Assembly: GCF_900289145.1 (NCBI RefSeq)
Contig: NZ_OKQO01000005.1
Span: 124,001 to 188,000 of the forward strand
Reading direction: 5' to 3'
Source: Neobittarella massiliensis (ex Bilen et al. 2018)
Lineage (GTDB): Bacteria > Bacillota > Clostridia > Oscillospirales > Ruminococcaceae
DNA length: 64,000 nucleotides
Shown here: positions 1 to 10,315 of the stretch, piece by piece
Position numbering within the stretch: the first letter of the stretch is position 1
Layout of the letters: each line of letters starts with the position of its first letter
The notes under the pieces: generated by a model
Told to the model about the DNA's origin: nothing
What the model saw: only the letters and a program-made list of their open reading frames with translations
Database searches by the model: none
Made by a program: the position numbers and the translations under genes

Positions 1-720
1 ATCATATACGATTTACTGCTTTTTTCAGGTATAAAAAACATATCTCTCACTATATCGGTCCCCTCTCCTCCGTGATCGAGCTGGGGTGTGGCACCGGTTA
101 TTATGCCATGTACTTTTCTGCGCAGTGCAAAACCTACGTCGGCGTGGACCTGACGCCAGAAAACATCGAGCTCCTCAATCAAAAGGCGGCAGCCCGAGGG
201 CTTAATAATGTGACTGGCGTCGTCGGAGACGCCACAACACTAAACGGCATCCCCAGCGCTTCATTTGATGTCGTCCTAGTGTCTCGGGCCCCTCTATCAC
301 CTGCCGCCAAACGAGAGAGAGCTGGTCTTTGCCGAATGTCACCGCATCTGTAAAAGCAGTGGGATCGCAGTATTTGCCTACATCAGCAAAGTCGGGGCAT
401 ATGCCGGGGCCTGTATACACGATGATCTGCGGGCGAACTACCCCAACGCCAGCGCCAACCGACAGGTGCTGCAGAAAGGCACCGACGATCTGCATCCGGG
501 TCTGTTTTTCTACACCATGCCAGAAGAAATAGAGCTTGTCGCCGCCGCACACGGCTTTGCCAAGATCAAAGATCTGGGAACGGACTTTTTTATCACCAAA
601 AGCGTCGTGGATGCCATGAGCGACGAGAAGTTTGCGCTGCTAAGACCGCTGCTGGACCAAATGGCTTTCCACGAGTCCTGTACCGGTATGAGCAATCACG
701 CGGTACTGGTATGCCAAAAG
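1..720 (+). pseudogene. SAM-dependent methyltransferase, frameshifted, 5' end outside window
   Basis: The reading frame is already open at base 3, so the gene begins left of the window. It encodes a class I methyltransferase: the glycine-rich SAM loop ELGCGTGYY is at bases 75-101, followed by an acidic strand end (VGVDLTPENI) and a DATTLNGIPSASFDVV motif-II region. At about base 282 one extra T (GTG-T-CTC) breaks the frame. Reading resumes in the next frame as LGPLYHLPPNERELVFAECH and continues through family-like sequence to about base 720. That frame then stays open to 1077, but the extra residues look random, so the original stop also seems lost. Frameshift and family are seen directly; loss of function is inferred. 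A sequencing error is the main alternative. Confidence 0.75.
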
Positions 721-1080
721 TCACCGCCGTCCCAGCAGCAGGTATCGTGCCTCTCGGCGCATATTCCGGCCGGTCTCACACCGCCCAGTCGGCTCTGCTC
801 TCCCCCGCCTCCAAACACCGGCGGAGCTATCTGCATGTCGCCGATAGCCCCGCCGGTGTTTTCCGTCATCTCCCTGGCGGCGGTGCCGCCCGGGCACCGC
901 GTCTTTTTACAGTGTTCCGCTGCAGGCAGGATAGTGCCTACCCAACGGGGCCCGGCACGCCCGGTCGGCCGGCCCATCGCGGTCTGTCGCCGGGCAGCTC
1001 CTTTTTATTGCGGCAATCTCTATCTCCCCCGCCTACCGTTTTTCACCCGGCTCCCAGGCGCCGCGCCGTCTCCCTAACAG
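721..1080. other. Intergenic, no supported gene
   Basis: Open frames exist on both strands but are proline/arginine-rich and resemble no family. They look like chance openings in GC-rich DNA and decayed sequence after the broken methyltransferase. Confidence 0.5.
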
Positions 1081-1112
1081 CAAAAAGGGCCGCCCTCTGT
1101 GGGCGGCCCTCT
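1081..1112 (-). terminator. Rho-independent terminator
   Basis: A perfect 10-bp stem (AGGGCCGCCC / GGGCGGCCCT, 5-nt loop) is followed on the minus strand by a T-run. It ends the minus-strand gene whose stop is at 1148. Confidence 0.85.
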
Positions 1113-1147
1113 CTTATAAGATCGTCGTCAAATACCCCCACCCGGCC

Positions 1148-1654
1148 TCAGCTCTCCAGCACGCAGCTCATCCAGCAGCCGGTCTGATCAGGGGTAAACA
1201 GCACCTTCGAAAAGGCGCGGCTCTTCACCAGCTCATCGGCGATGGCCCGCCCCTGTACCACGTCTGCACCGGGCAAAAAAAAGCGCAGCGCCCCATCTTT
1301 GCACTGGATATCGCGGATGTCGCAGTCGGGCGGCACCGCCTTGAGGATATCCAAAAAGCCGATGGTCAGGTACTGGGGCGAGGCCCGCACCTGCAGCGTG
1401 GCCTCACCCACGGCGTCGGTGTAGTCAAAAAACAGGCCCACGATATCCTTGCGGTCCGACAGGATCTTCAGGTAGGGCCGCGGGTCCACCTCGCTCTCTA
1501 AAAACACCCGCACCGTCTTTACAGTGTTGCCCAGGGTAGAGCGCTCAATGGCGGTGGCCACCGAGCGGGTGGAGCAGAGCACGCACACCAGCGACAGCGC
1601 GCAAAAGCACAGTCCCACCAGGTAGAGGCCCACGCCCCGCTGCCAGTTTTTCAA
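1148..1654 (-). CDS. Hypothetical single-pass membrane protein
   Basis: The product has 168 residues. One hydrophobic helix lies at about residues 8-27 (GLYLVGLCFCALSLVCVL), and the rest (about 140 residues) is soluble and probably extracytoplasmic. I recognise no family. The start is TTG at 1654, chosen because a strong GGGGAGGTGG ribosome site lies 9 nt upstream and no ATG is nearby. The gene is alone on its strand, with its own terminator downstream (1081-1112), and lies about 100 bp downstream of the ABC-F gene's stop. It could be a small signal-anchor protein, but nothing in the sequence points to a function. Confidence 0.7.
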   Translation of the reverse strand: MKNWQRGVGLYLVGLCFCALSLVCVLCSTRSVATAIERSTLGNTVKTVRVFLESEVDPRPYLKILSDRKDIVGLFFDYTDAVGEATLQVRASPQYLTIGFLDILKAVPPDCDIRDIQCKDGALRFFLPGADVVQGRAIADELVKSRAFSKVLFTPDQTGCWMSCVLES

Positions 1655-1752
1655 CGCCCACCACCTCCCCTATGTCTCTGTGGCCCCGGCACCGCCGGTG
1701 TTACCAGTATACCCTGCGCCGCACCTGATTATGGGCGTTTTTTGCGATAGAA

Positions 1753-3669
<1,917 letters not shown>

Positions 3670-3719
3670 CTTTCCATGCTCCGTGATCTGGTAGTGGTGC
3701 CGCCGGGCGGCACACCGCT

Positions 3720-3748
3720 ATTATACACTACAACCACCCGCCTTTCAA
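3720..3748 (-). promoter_or_regulatory. Sigma-A-type promoter of the ABC-F gene
   Basis: On the minus strand, TTGAAA - 17 bp - TATAAT, ending about 50 bp before the ABC-F start. It sits back to back with the plus-strand promoter at 3757-3784. Confidence 0.8.
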
Positions 3749-3756
3749 ATAGGCCT

Positions 3757-3784
3757 TTGCAAGCGGCGGCCGGCGGCGTATAAT
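3757..3784 (+). promoter_or_regulatory. Sigma-A-type promoter of the LUD gene
   Basis: TTGCAA - 16 bp - TATAAT, followed by a leader of about 90 nt to the ATG at 3880. Confidence 0.78.
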
Positions 3785-3879
3785 AGTCTTTATAGGGGGC
3801 GGTGCCGCAGCGCCGCCCAAGGCGCGGCCGGTCGGCGATACCCACGCCGGCTGCCGACGGCGTGAAAAGGAGAGAGAAC

Positions 3880-4506
3880 ATGGCTGACTATGCAGTACAG
3901 CGCTGTATCGAGGCACTCAGGCAGCACAATATGGATGCGCGGCTGCTCCCCGACCGGCAGGCACTTTTTAGCCTGCTGCAAGATGAGCTGCTGAAGCCCG
4001 GCATGACCGTGAGCATGGGCGGCACCCAGACCGCCCGCGAGCTGGGGGTCGACGACCTGCTGCGCAGAGGCCCCTACACCTTTTTAGACAGAGAGGCCCC
4101 CGGCACCACCCCCGAGCAGGTACAGCGCATCTACCGCGATGTCTTTAGCTGCGACTGCTTCATCACCGGCACCAACGCTATCACCGTCGACGGCGAGCTC
4201 TACAATATCGACGGTAACGGCAACCGGGTGGCGGCCATGATCTTTGGCCCCCGTCAGGTGGTGGTGATCGCCGGCACCAACAAGATCGTGGACGACATGG
4301 CCGCCGCCGAGCGGCGCCTGCGCACCGTGGCGGCGCCCAAAAACGCCCAGCGGTTGGGTCTGCACACCCCCTGCGCCGTCACCGGGCACTGCGTGGGCGG
4401 CTGCCACAACGCCCAGCGCATCTGCTCGAGCTACGTAAAGCTGGCCTGGCAAAAAGCGCCCGGCCGCATCAAGGTACTGCTGCTGCCCGAGGAGCTGGGC
4501 TTTTAA
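3880..4506 (+). CDS. LUD-domain (lactate utilization) protein
   Basis: A 208-residue LUD (DUF162) protein of the LutC-like type. Family features are the early GGTQTARELG segment, the FITGTNAITVDGELYNIDG core with its conserved Asp/Gly cluster, and VVVIAGTNKIV. The C-terminal cysteine pattern TPCAVTGHCVGGC is typical of the single-domain clostridial version. Start ATG 3880 follows an AAAGGAG site; an upstream in-frame start at 3802 lacks one. In LutABC systems such proteins help oxidise lactate, but here there is no lutA or lutB neighbour, so the substrate is unknown. Confidence 0.85.
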   Translation: MADYAVQRCIEALRQHNMDARLLPDRQALFSLLQDELLKPGMTVSMGGTQTARELGVDDLLRRGPYTFLDREAPGTTPEQVQRIYRDVFSCDCFITGTNAITVDGELYNIDGNGNRVAAMIFGPRQVVVIAGTNKIVDDMAAAERRLRTVAAPKNAQRLGLHTPCAVTGHCVGGCHNAQRICSSYVKLAWQKAPGRIKVLLLPEELGF

Positions 4507-4709
4507 AAGTCCGCCCAAGCCCCACATCCCCCGGCCCATCCGTCCCCGCACAGCCGCCACCTCGCCGGGCATTCCCAGCTGCGCGTGCAGCCGGTGCCGC
4601 CCGGCATACCGCATACCATATTTTATATACGGTTACAAAAAAGCACGCGCTCCCGCCGCAGTGCAGCGGGGTGCGCGCCGCCCAAAAATAAAAGGAGTGA
4701 ACTGCCCAG

Positions 4710-5279
4710 ATGATACCCAACCGAGAAGAGGCTCTGGCCCTGCTCAAGACCTACACCCACACCGAGGAGCTCATAAACCACGCCCTGAGCGTCGAGGGCG
4801 TCATGCGCCACTTTGCCCGGCTGTACGGCCAAGACGAGGAGCTGTGGGGCGCCGTGGGTCTGCTGCACGACCTGGACTACGAGCAGTGGCCCGACGAGCA
4901 CTGCCAAAAATGTGTGGAGCTGATGCACGGCGCCGGCATCGACGAGTCGTTTATCCGCGCGGTGGTGTCGCACGGGTACGGGCTGGTCAGCGACACCGCG
5001 CCCGAGAGCGATCTCGAAAAGGTGCTCTACACCATCGACGAGCTGACCGGCCTCATCACCGCCTGCGCGCTGGTGCGGCCCAGCCACAGCGTGATGGACC
5101 TGGAACTCAAGAGCCTGAAGAAAAAATTCAAGTCCAAGGCCTTTGCCGCCGGCTGCGACCGGCAGGTGATCCTGCGCGGCTGCGAGATGCTGGGCAAAGA
5201 GCCCGACTGGGTGATGGCCGAGGCCATCGCCGGCATGCGCGAGATCGCCGATACCATCGGGCTGGGGATGGCACAGTAG
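4710..5279 (+). CDS. HD-domain hydrolase (HDIG type)
   Basis: A 189-residue soluble protein with one HD domain. The metal-binding HD pair is H53-D54 in AVGLLHDLDYEQ, with a further histidine in VVSHGYG and an Asp in TIDELTGLI, the usual layout of small HDIG hydrolases. These are phosphohydrolases acting on nucleotides or related compounds; the substrate cannot be read from sequence. ATG 4710 is preceded by AAAAGGAGTGA. The 200 bp before it hold no gene, and a weak terminator follows. Confidence 0.85.
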   Translation: MIPNREEALALLKTYTHTEELINHALSVEGVMRHFARLYGQDEELWGAVGLLHDLDYEQWPDEHCQKCVELMHGAGIDESFIRAVVSHGYGLVSDTAPESDLEKVLYTIDELTGLITACALVRPSHSVMDLELKSLKKKFKSKAFAAGCDRQVILRGCEMLGKEPDWVMAEAIAGMREIADTIGLGMAQ

Positions 5280-5314
5280 CGGCCACCGCGCCGCACTGTC
5301 TGCCTTTTGCACCT

Positions 5315-5341
5315 AAAACAGGGCTCAAAACAGCTGTTTTT
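5315..5341 (+). terminator. Weak terminator after the HD gene
   Basis: AAAACAG / CTGTTTT stem with the T-run built into the 3' arm. The 3' arm is part of a 19-nt sequence repeated at 55447-55465. Confidence 0.5.
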
Positions 5342-5421
5342 ACAGTTTGTTCACATTTAAGCACACCCCTGCCGGCCCAGTAGAGCCCGGCAGTACCCCG
5401 CTGTCTCCCGGCCGCGGGCGC

Positions 5422-5463
5422 AAAAAAAGCGACAGCGGGCCCGGTGGCCCATACTGCCGCTTT
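5422..5463 (-). terminator. Terminator of trxA
   Basis: On the minus strand AAAGCGGCAG pairs with CTGTCGCTTT (one G-T pair), followed by seven T residues. It starts 14 bp after the trxA stop. Confidence 0.85.
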
Positions 5464-5477
5464 GATCGGGGGCTATT

Positions 5478-5798
5478 TTAGCTGTTCTGGATGAGGGCCA
5501 GCACCCGCTCTTTGGGCATAAAGCCCAGCGACTGGTTGACCGGCTTGCCGTTTTTGAACACGATCAGGGTGGGCACGCTCATCACACCGTACTGGGCGGC
5601 GAGATCGCTCTCCTGGTCGATGTCGACCTGGTACACTTCGGCGCTGCCGGCCGTCTCGGCCTCCACCTGCTCAATGACCGGGTGCAGCATCTTGCAGGGG
5701 CCGCACCAGGTGGCGAAAAAGTCGACCAGTACCGGCTTGTCGCCGCCGGCCAACACCTTCTGTTCAAATGCCGCTCTATCTAATACTTGTACGCTCAT
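5478..5798 (-). CDS. trxA: Thioredoxin
   Basis: A 106-residue classical thioredoxin. The redox site WCGPCK is at residues 31-36, preceded by LVDFFAT, and the cis-proline loop MSVPTL follows at about 74-79. Length and motif order match housekeeping thioredoxins that reduce protein disulfides using thioredoxin reductase; no trxB is in the window. ATG 5798 has an AAGGAGG site. The gene is monocistronic, with a near-consensus promoter and its own terminator. Confidence 0.96.
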   Translation of the reverse strand: MSVQVLDRAAFEQKVLAGGDKPVLVDFFATWCGPCKMLHPVIEQVEAETAGSAEVYQVDIDQESDLAAQYGVMSVPTLIVFKNGKPVNQSLGFMPKERVLALIQNS

Positions 5799-5834
5799 AA
5801 CAGATACCTCCTTGGGGTTCTTCCTTTTTACACC

Positions 5835-5863
5835 ATTTTAGTATAGTTTTCCTGGGTTGTCAA
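5835..5863 (-). promoter_or_regulatory. Promoter of trxA
   Basis: Minus strand TTGACA - 17 bp - TAAAAT, about 37 bp upstream of the trxA ATG. Confidence 0.88.
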
Positions 5864-5986
5864 GGTTATTTTGGGAGCATTTGGGACATTGTATGCAGCG
5901 GGGCACCCACAACATGTGTTTTGCCGCCCCACCGGGTCGGCGGTACGCCCGGGAGACCCTGCCCGTTTTAGAGAGGAGCGCGCCAC

Positions 5987-6481
5987 ATGCAGGTACATAT
6001 AGACGCCGACGCCTGTCCGGTGTGGCGGCTGGCGGTGGATATCTGCCACCAAAAACAGGTGGCGGCCACCCTGTACTGCGACACCGCTCACCAGCTGTAC
6101 AGCAGCTGGGCGCAGGTGCTTACCGCCGAGCGGGGCGCCGACGCAGTCGACTTTTTGCTGGTGGGCAAAATGCGGCCCGGCGACGTGGTGGTCACCCAGG
6201 ATTACGGCCTGGCCGCTATGGTCCTGGGCGGCGGCGGACTGGTGCTCGATCAAAACGGCCGGCGCTTTACCGGCCAAAATATCGACGGTCTGCTGCAGGG
6301 GCGGCACCTGGGGCGGGTGGCCCGGCGCCACGGCAAGTACCCCAAGGGGCAAAAAAAGCGCGCCGCTCAGCAAGACCGTGCCTTTGCCGATGCCTTTTGC
6401 CAGCTGCTGGATGAACAGCTGGCCGCCGCCGGCGAGGATCAAAGTGGCTACATGCGCGGCAGCGGCCGCGCACATTTATAA
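5987..6481 (+). CDS. UPF0178 (YaiI/YqxD) family protein
   Basis: A 164-residue protein starting with the family hallmark DADACPV (residues 6-12). It also has DFLLVGKMRPGDVVVTQDYGLA and a C-terminal RRHGKYPKGQKKRA segment, all typical of the YaiI/YqxD family, which has a PIN-like fold. The molecular function is not established, though nuclease activity is plausible from the fold and acidic residues. ATG 5987 is preceded by GAGAGGAGCG. Its stop (TAA, 6479-6481) abuts the AGGAGG site of the next gene, so the two are probably co-transcribed. Confidence 0.9.
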   Translation: MQVHIDADACPVWRLAVDICHQKQVAATLYCDTAHQLYSSWAQVLTAERGADAVDFLLVGKMRPGDVVVTQDYGLAAMVLGGGGLVLDQNGRRFTGQNIDGLLQGRHLGRVARRHGKYPKGQKKRAAQQDRAFADAFCQLLDEQLAAAGEDQSGYMRGSGRAHL

Positions 6482-6494
6482 GGAGGACACAACC

Positions 6495-7037
6495 ATGCAT
6501 ATACTCATGATTACCGGCAGCCCACACCGCAACGGGACCTCGGCCCTGCTGGCCGACCGCTTTATGGTGGGCGCCACCGACGCCGGTCACAAGATCGCCC
6601 GTTTCGACGCCGCCTTTCAAAAGGTGCGCCCCTGCACGGCCTGCGACGCCTGCAAGCAAAACGGCGGGCACTGTGTGCTGCACGACGATATGGAGGTCTT
6701 GGCCCCCATGCTCAAAGAGGCCGACGTGGTGGTGCTCGTCACCCCCCTGTACTACTACGGCATGTCGGCCCAGCTCAAAGCGGTGATAGACCGCTTTTAC
6801 GCGCTGGGCGACCAGCTGCGGACAGGCGGTAAAAAGGCGGCTCTCATGGCCACCTGCGGCGACGGGGAAGAGAGCGCCTTCGATGCGCTGGTAGCCCACT
6901 ACCGGGCAATGTGCAGCTACCTCAAGTGGCGCGACTGCGGCATCGTGCTGGCGCCGGGCTGCTATCTGCGCGCCGACATCGAAAACAGCGACTACCCCCA
7001 GCTGGCCTACGAGCTGGGGCTGGGCATGGATCGGTAA
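6495..7037 (+). CDS. NADPH-dependent FMN reductase / iron-sulfur flavoprotein-like
   Basis: A 180-residue flavodoxin-fold protein. The N-terminus MHILMITGSPHRNGTSA is the FMN phosphate-binding loop. Cysteines at 47, 50, 53 and 60 (CTACDACKQNGGHC) form the compact four-Cys motif seen in iron-sulfur flavoproteins. VTPLYYYGMSAQLKAVIDR is typical of the NAD(P)H-dependent FMN reductase family. It probably transfers electrons between a reduced cofactor and an unknown acceptor in this anaerobe. ATG 6495 has AGGAGG 9 nt upstream, overlapping the previous stop. Confidence 0.9.
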   Translation: MHILMITGSPHRNGTSALLADRFMVGATDAGHKIARFDAAFQKVRPCTACDACKQNGGHCVLHDDMEVLAPMLKEADVVVLVTPLYYYGMSAQLKAVIDRFYALGDQLRTGGKKAALMATCGDGEESAFDALVAHYRAMCSYLKWRDCGIVLAPGCYLRADIENSDYPQLAYELGLGMDR

Positions 7038-7122
7038 CTGTCTGCCGCCCCAGCTAAGCCCCGGCAGCGGGGTATATCGCGCTGGCAAGCGCAGCAAAAA
7101 CAAAAGGAGTAAAGTCGTTTCT

Positions 7123-7818
7123 ATGTGGTTAAAACGCGTGTATCAGGCCAAAATGGGCGATATGAGCGGCCGTCAGGTGCTCACCAAGACCGCACTGGTT
7201 TTTTTGTCCAGTGCCATCACCGCTTTTGGGGTGGGGCTCTTTATCTGCAGCGGTCTGGGCAGCGACTCGATCTCGGTCTGGCTCGATGGGCTCGACCACA
7301 CTTTTCACATCGGTATCGGCACCGCCTCGCTGCTCACCAACACGGTCACGCTGTCGACGGCGCTCTTGTTCTGTCGCCGCTTCGTCAACGTGGGCACGGC
7401 GGTGATGGCCCTGTTTTTCGCCTGGGTGCTGGGGCTGTGCGAGCCCTGGATGCGGGCCATGGCCGCCGCCCACGCCGGGCTTTCTTTCCACGCGGTAATG
7501 GTGGTGGCCGGGCTGGCGATCATGATCTTCGGCTGGTCGTTTACCGTGTCGCTGCGCTTTGGCTTTGACAGCACCGATGCCATCCTCTTCGAGATCCTAC
7601 TGCACCGCCCCCGGTGGCAGTACCGCTTTTTAAAGATCGCCCTGGACGGCACCTTCATCACCGCCGGCTTTTTGCTGGGCGGAGTGGTGGGCATCGGCAC
7701 GGTGATGAGCTTTTTGCTGACCGGGCCGGGGGTGGGGCTGCTGGTGCCCCACATAGACCGCCTGATCCTGCGGCCGCTGGGGGTGAGCGACCCGCAAAAC
7801 CAGCAGATGGACCGATAG
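7123..7818 (+). CDS. YczE/YyaS-like membrane protein (copy 1)
   Basis: A 231-residue polytopic membrane protein with about five or six hydrophobic helices. GVGLFICSGLGSDSISVWLDGL, the FTVSLRFGFDSTDAI segment and the C-terminal GGVVGIGTVMSFLLTGP are features of the YczE/YyaS/YitT-like group. No transported substrate is established. ATG 7123 follows AAAAGGAG. It is the first of two tandem paralogues: the second (7983-8717) shares the start MWLKxxYxxKxGxxxGRQ and the end DPxNQQM, so this is a local gene duplication. Confidence 0.85.
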   Translation: MWLKRVYQAKMGDMSGRQVLTKTALVFLSSAITAFGVGLFICSGLGSDSISVWLDGLDHTFHIGIGTASLLTNTVTLSTALLFCRRFVNVGTAVMALFFAWVLGLCEPWMRAMAAAHAGLSFHAVMVVAGLAIMIFGWSFTVSLRFGFDSTDAILFEILLHRPRWQYRFLKIALDGTFITAGFLLGGVVGIGTVMSFLLTGPGVGLLVPHIDRLILRPLGVSDPQNQQMDR

Positions 7819-7863
7819 CGTACCCATATCCGTATCCGCCCCCGCTGTACGGCGGGGGCGCTG

Positions 7864-7891
7864 GGGCGGCTCAAAACAGCCGCCCTTTTTT
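7864..7891 (+). terminator. Terminator between the paired membrane genes
   Basis: GGGCGGC / GCCGCCC stem with an 8-nt loop and six T residues. It makes the two paralogues separate transcription units. Confidence 0.82.
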
Positions 7892-7982
7892 GCCGGCAGA
7901 GCGCCTCGGCATATTCTATCGACACCGGCCACCTGATATGATAGACTGAGAGATACCTGTACGAAATACGGAGGTCTATTTT

Positions 7983-8717
7983 ATGTGGCTAAAAAAACTG
8001 TACGACGATAAGCTGGGCGGGCTGACCGGCCGCCAGCTTCTTTTAAAGGTGCTGGTGGGCTTTTTTGGCAGTGCGGTAACGGCGCTGGGGGTGGGGCTGT
8101 TCATCGCCAGCAGTCTGGGCTCCGACCCGGTGTCGGTTTGGCTGGACGGCCTCGACCACACCTTTCATTTCGGTATCGGCACCGCCTCGATGATCAACAA
8201 CTGCACCACGCTGTGCATCGCGCTGCTGTTTTGTTTCAAGTACATAAACATCGGCACCGTCATCAGCTCGGTGTTCTTTTCGCAGGCGCTGGGGTGGTTC
8301 CACCCGCTGCTGCAAGACTTTTTGGCCGCCCACCCCGGCCTTGTCACCCAGGCGGGGATGATTGCGGTGGGGATGGTGCTGATGGCGGCCGGCTGCGCCT
8401 TTACCGTGTCGCTGCGGTTTGGCTTTTCCAGCACCGATTCCATCCTCTTTCGCATCCTCGATTTTCACCCCCGCTGGCAGTACCGCTACATCAAGATCTG
8501 CAGCGACGGCGTCTTTATCACCGCCGGCTTTTTGCTGGGCGGGGTCATCGGCGTGGGCACGGTCGTCGGCTTTGTTTTGACCGGGCCGGCCATCAGCTTT
8601 TTCGTGCCCATCATCGACCGGTGGCTGCTGCGGCCGCTGGGCATCGACGACCCGCACAACCAGCAGATGCAAAAGAGAGCCGCCCAAGAAGAGACAGACA
8701 AGGTCGCCGCCCCGTGA
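7983..8717 (+). CDS. YczE/YyaS-like membrane protein (copy 2)
   Basis: A 244-residue paralogue of the preceding gene with the same helices and conserved loops: GVGLFIASSLGSDPVSVWLDGL, FTVSLRFGFSSTDSI and GGVIGVGTVVGFVLTGP. The C-terminus is longer and charged (KRAAQEETDKVAAP). ATG 7983 follows TACGGAGG. A possible -10 (TATGAT, about 7936) lies upstream after the terminator at 7864-7891, so this copy may have its own promoter. Function unknown. The pair could be two subunits of one transporter or simply a recent duplication. Confidence 0.85.
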   Translation: MWLKKLYDDKLGGLTGRQLLLKVLVGFFGSAVTALGVGLFIASSLGSDPVSVWLDGLDHTFHFGIGTASMINNCTTLCIALLFCFKYINIGTVISSVFFSQALGWFHPLLQDFLAAHPGLVTQAGMIAVGMVLMAAGCAFTVSLRFGFSSTDSILFRILDFHPRWQYRYIKICSDGVFITAGFLLGGVIGVGTVVGFVLTGPAISFFVPIIDRWLLRPLGIDDPHNQQMQKRAAQEETDKVAAP

Positions 8718-8747
8718 GGAGCGGCGGCTTTTTGCCGCCGACAGCAG

Positions 8748-8776
8748 TTGCCCGGGGCCCTAAATCGTGCTATGAT
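8748..8776 (+). promoter_or_regulatory. Promoter of the 8918 gene
   Basis: TTGCCC - 17 bp - TATGAT. It leaves a GC-rich leader of about 135 nt before the ATG at 8918. Confidence 0.75.
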
Positions 8777-8917
8777 AAAAAGTAACTGCTGTGCGGCTAT
8801 GCGGCCCCAACAGCCGGGCCGCAAAACCGGGGCCTGTTGCTCGGCGCCCCGCGGGCCAGCACACCAAGAGCGCGCCCCGCGCGGGCGCCCCACACACGCC
8901 AAAGACCGGAGGAGACT

Positions 8918-9427
8918 ATGAAAAATACCACCAAGACCATCGCCATCTTTATGCTGATCGCAGCGGCGGTGTTCGCCTTCTTTTCGCTGACCAGGTGCAG
9001 TCTGTCAAACAAAGTGGTGGGCGACAGTTTCAATCTGCAAAAGGGCCAGTTCTTAGAGATGTACAACCAGAAGATCCCCGAACAGCTGGACAAATTCAAA
9101 GAGAAAGACGGCGCCATCACCGCCCGCGGGGTGGAGCTGCTGCTGCACACCGGCGGCAAGCAAAAGCTGGTCGACAAGGTGGAGCTGCGCGGCCCGTACG
9201 GCAGCGACAGCGAAGGCGAGACCTTTGCCGGGTACCTGTCGATCCTGCTGGTGGCCTGCGACGACACCGTCAAGGAGGAGGAGCTCAAAGACCTGATCGA
9301 GGGGCTGGAGCTGGCCAAGGTAAAAGAGCAGGACCAGATCGAGGCCAGCACCACCCTCAACAGCCGCAAATACACCTTTGTGCTGCGGGACAAGCAGGCC
9401 AGCTTAACGGTGGTGCCGGTCAAGTAG
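8918..9427 (+). CDS. Hypothetical membrane-anchored protein
   Basis: A 169-residue protein. An N-terminal hydrophobic helix (about residues 7-24, IAIFMLIAAAVFAFFSL) is followed by an extracytoplasmic domain of about 145 residues with no recognised family. The Cys at 28 (LTRCSLS) is not a convincing lipobox, so a signal anchor is more likely than a lipoprotein. ATG 8918 has GGAGGA 6 nt upstream. It has its own promoter; pyrE follows after about 90 bp with no clear terminator between, so read-through into pyrE is possible. Confidence 0.75.
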   Translation: MKNTTKTIAIFMLIAAAVFAFFSLTRCSLSNKVVGDSFNLQKGQFLEMYNQKIPEQLDKFKEKDGAITARGVELLLHTGGKQKLVDKVELRGPYGSDSEGETFAGYLSILLVACDDTVKEEELKDLIEGLELAKVKEQDQIEASTTLNSRKYTFVLRDKQASLTVVPVK

Positions 9428-9518
9428 AGCGGCGCTTTACAACACCTTAAAAATCTGCTACTTTAAAGGCAGGGCAGTGGCCGCGGGCTGCGCCCCACAC
9501 AGCGAGGAGGACGAAGAT

Positions 9519-10187
9519 ATGGGATACAAACAGGAATTTATCGAGTTCATGGTGCGCTCGGGCGTGCTGACCTTTGGCGATTTCGTGACCAAGAGCGGTC
9601 GTCAGACCCCCTATTTCATCAACACCGGCAACTACAAGACCGGCTACCAGGCGGCCAAGCTGGGCCAGTTTTACGCCAGCTGCATCCGCGAGAACCTGCC
9701 CGATGGGGTAGATGCGCTGTTTGGCCCGGCGTACAAAGGTATCCCGCTGGCGGTATCGGCCTCGGTGGCACTGTATAACGACTACGGCATGGACGTAAAT
9801 TACTGTTTCAACCGCAAAGAGGCCAAAGATCACGGCGAAGGCGGCGTGATGGTGGGCTACCAGCTGCAAGACGGCGACCGGGTGGCCATCATCGAGGACG
9901 TGATCACCGCCGGCACCGCTATCCGCGAGTGCCTACCGGTGCTACAAAATGCGGCCAAAGTAGACATTCAGGCGCTGATCATCTCGGTGGACCGGATGGA
10001 AAAAGGCACCGGCGACAAGTCGGCCATCCAGCAGGTGTACGAGGACTACGGTATCAGAGCTTACCCCATCGTCACGGTGCGGGAGATCATGGAGCATCTG
10101 CACGGCCGCGAAATCGACGGCAAGGTGTATATAGACGACGAGATGCTGGCCAAAATGGAGGCCTACCTAGAGGTATACGGCATCTGA
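9519..10187 (+). CDS. pyrE: Orotate phosphoribosyltransferase
   Basis: A 222-residue enzyme that joins orotate and PRPP to give OMP in pyrimidine synthesis. Seen: the PRPP-binding motif VAIIEDVITAGTAIRE (about residues 124-139), the FGPAYKGIPLAV loop, and the Lys-rich NYCFNRKEAKDHGEGG segment typical of PyrE catalytic loops. ATG 9519 follows GAGGAGG. No other pyr gene lies beside it, so the pathway is scattered in this genome. A strong terminator follows. Confidence 0.95.
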   Translation: MGYKQEFIEFMVRSGVLTFGDFVTKSGRQTPYFINTGNYKTGYQAAKLGQFYASCIRENLPDGVDALFGPAYKGIPLAVSASVALYNDYGMDVNYCFNRKEAKDHGEGGVMVGYQLQDGDRVAIIEDVITAGTAIRECLPVLQNAAKVDIQALIISVDRMEKGTGDKSAIQQVYEDYGIRAYPIVTVREIMEHLHGREIDGKVYIDDEMLAKMEAYLEVYGI

Positions 10188-10207
10188 TCCGACCACAGTG
10201 GGCGGGG

Positions 10208-10249
10208 CAGCGGGCGCGGGACAGGCGCGCTGTCCCGCCCGCTGTTTTA
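10208..10249 (+). terminator. Terminator of pyrE
   Basis: CAGCGGG and GGGACA arms pair with TGTCCC and CCCGCTG in one long interrupted stem, followed by TTTTAT. Confidence 0.85.
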
Positions 10250-10315
10250 TTTACTGAGTCGGCGTGAGCGGTTGCCGTGGGCGCCCGCGGCAGCCGGCAG
10301 GAGGAGCGCGATGTG

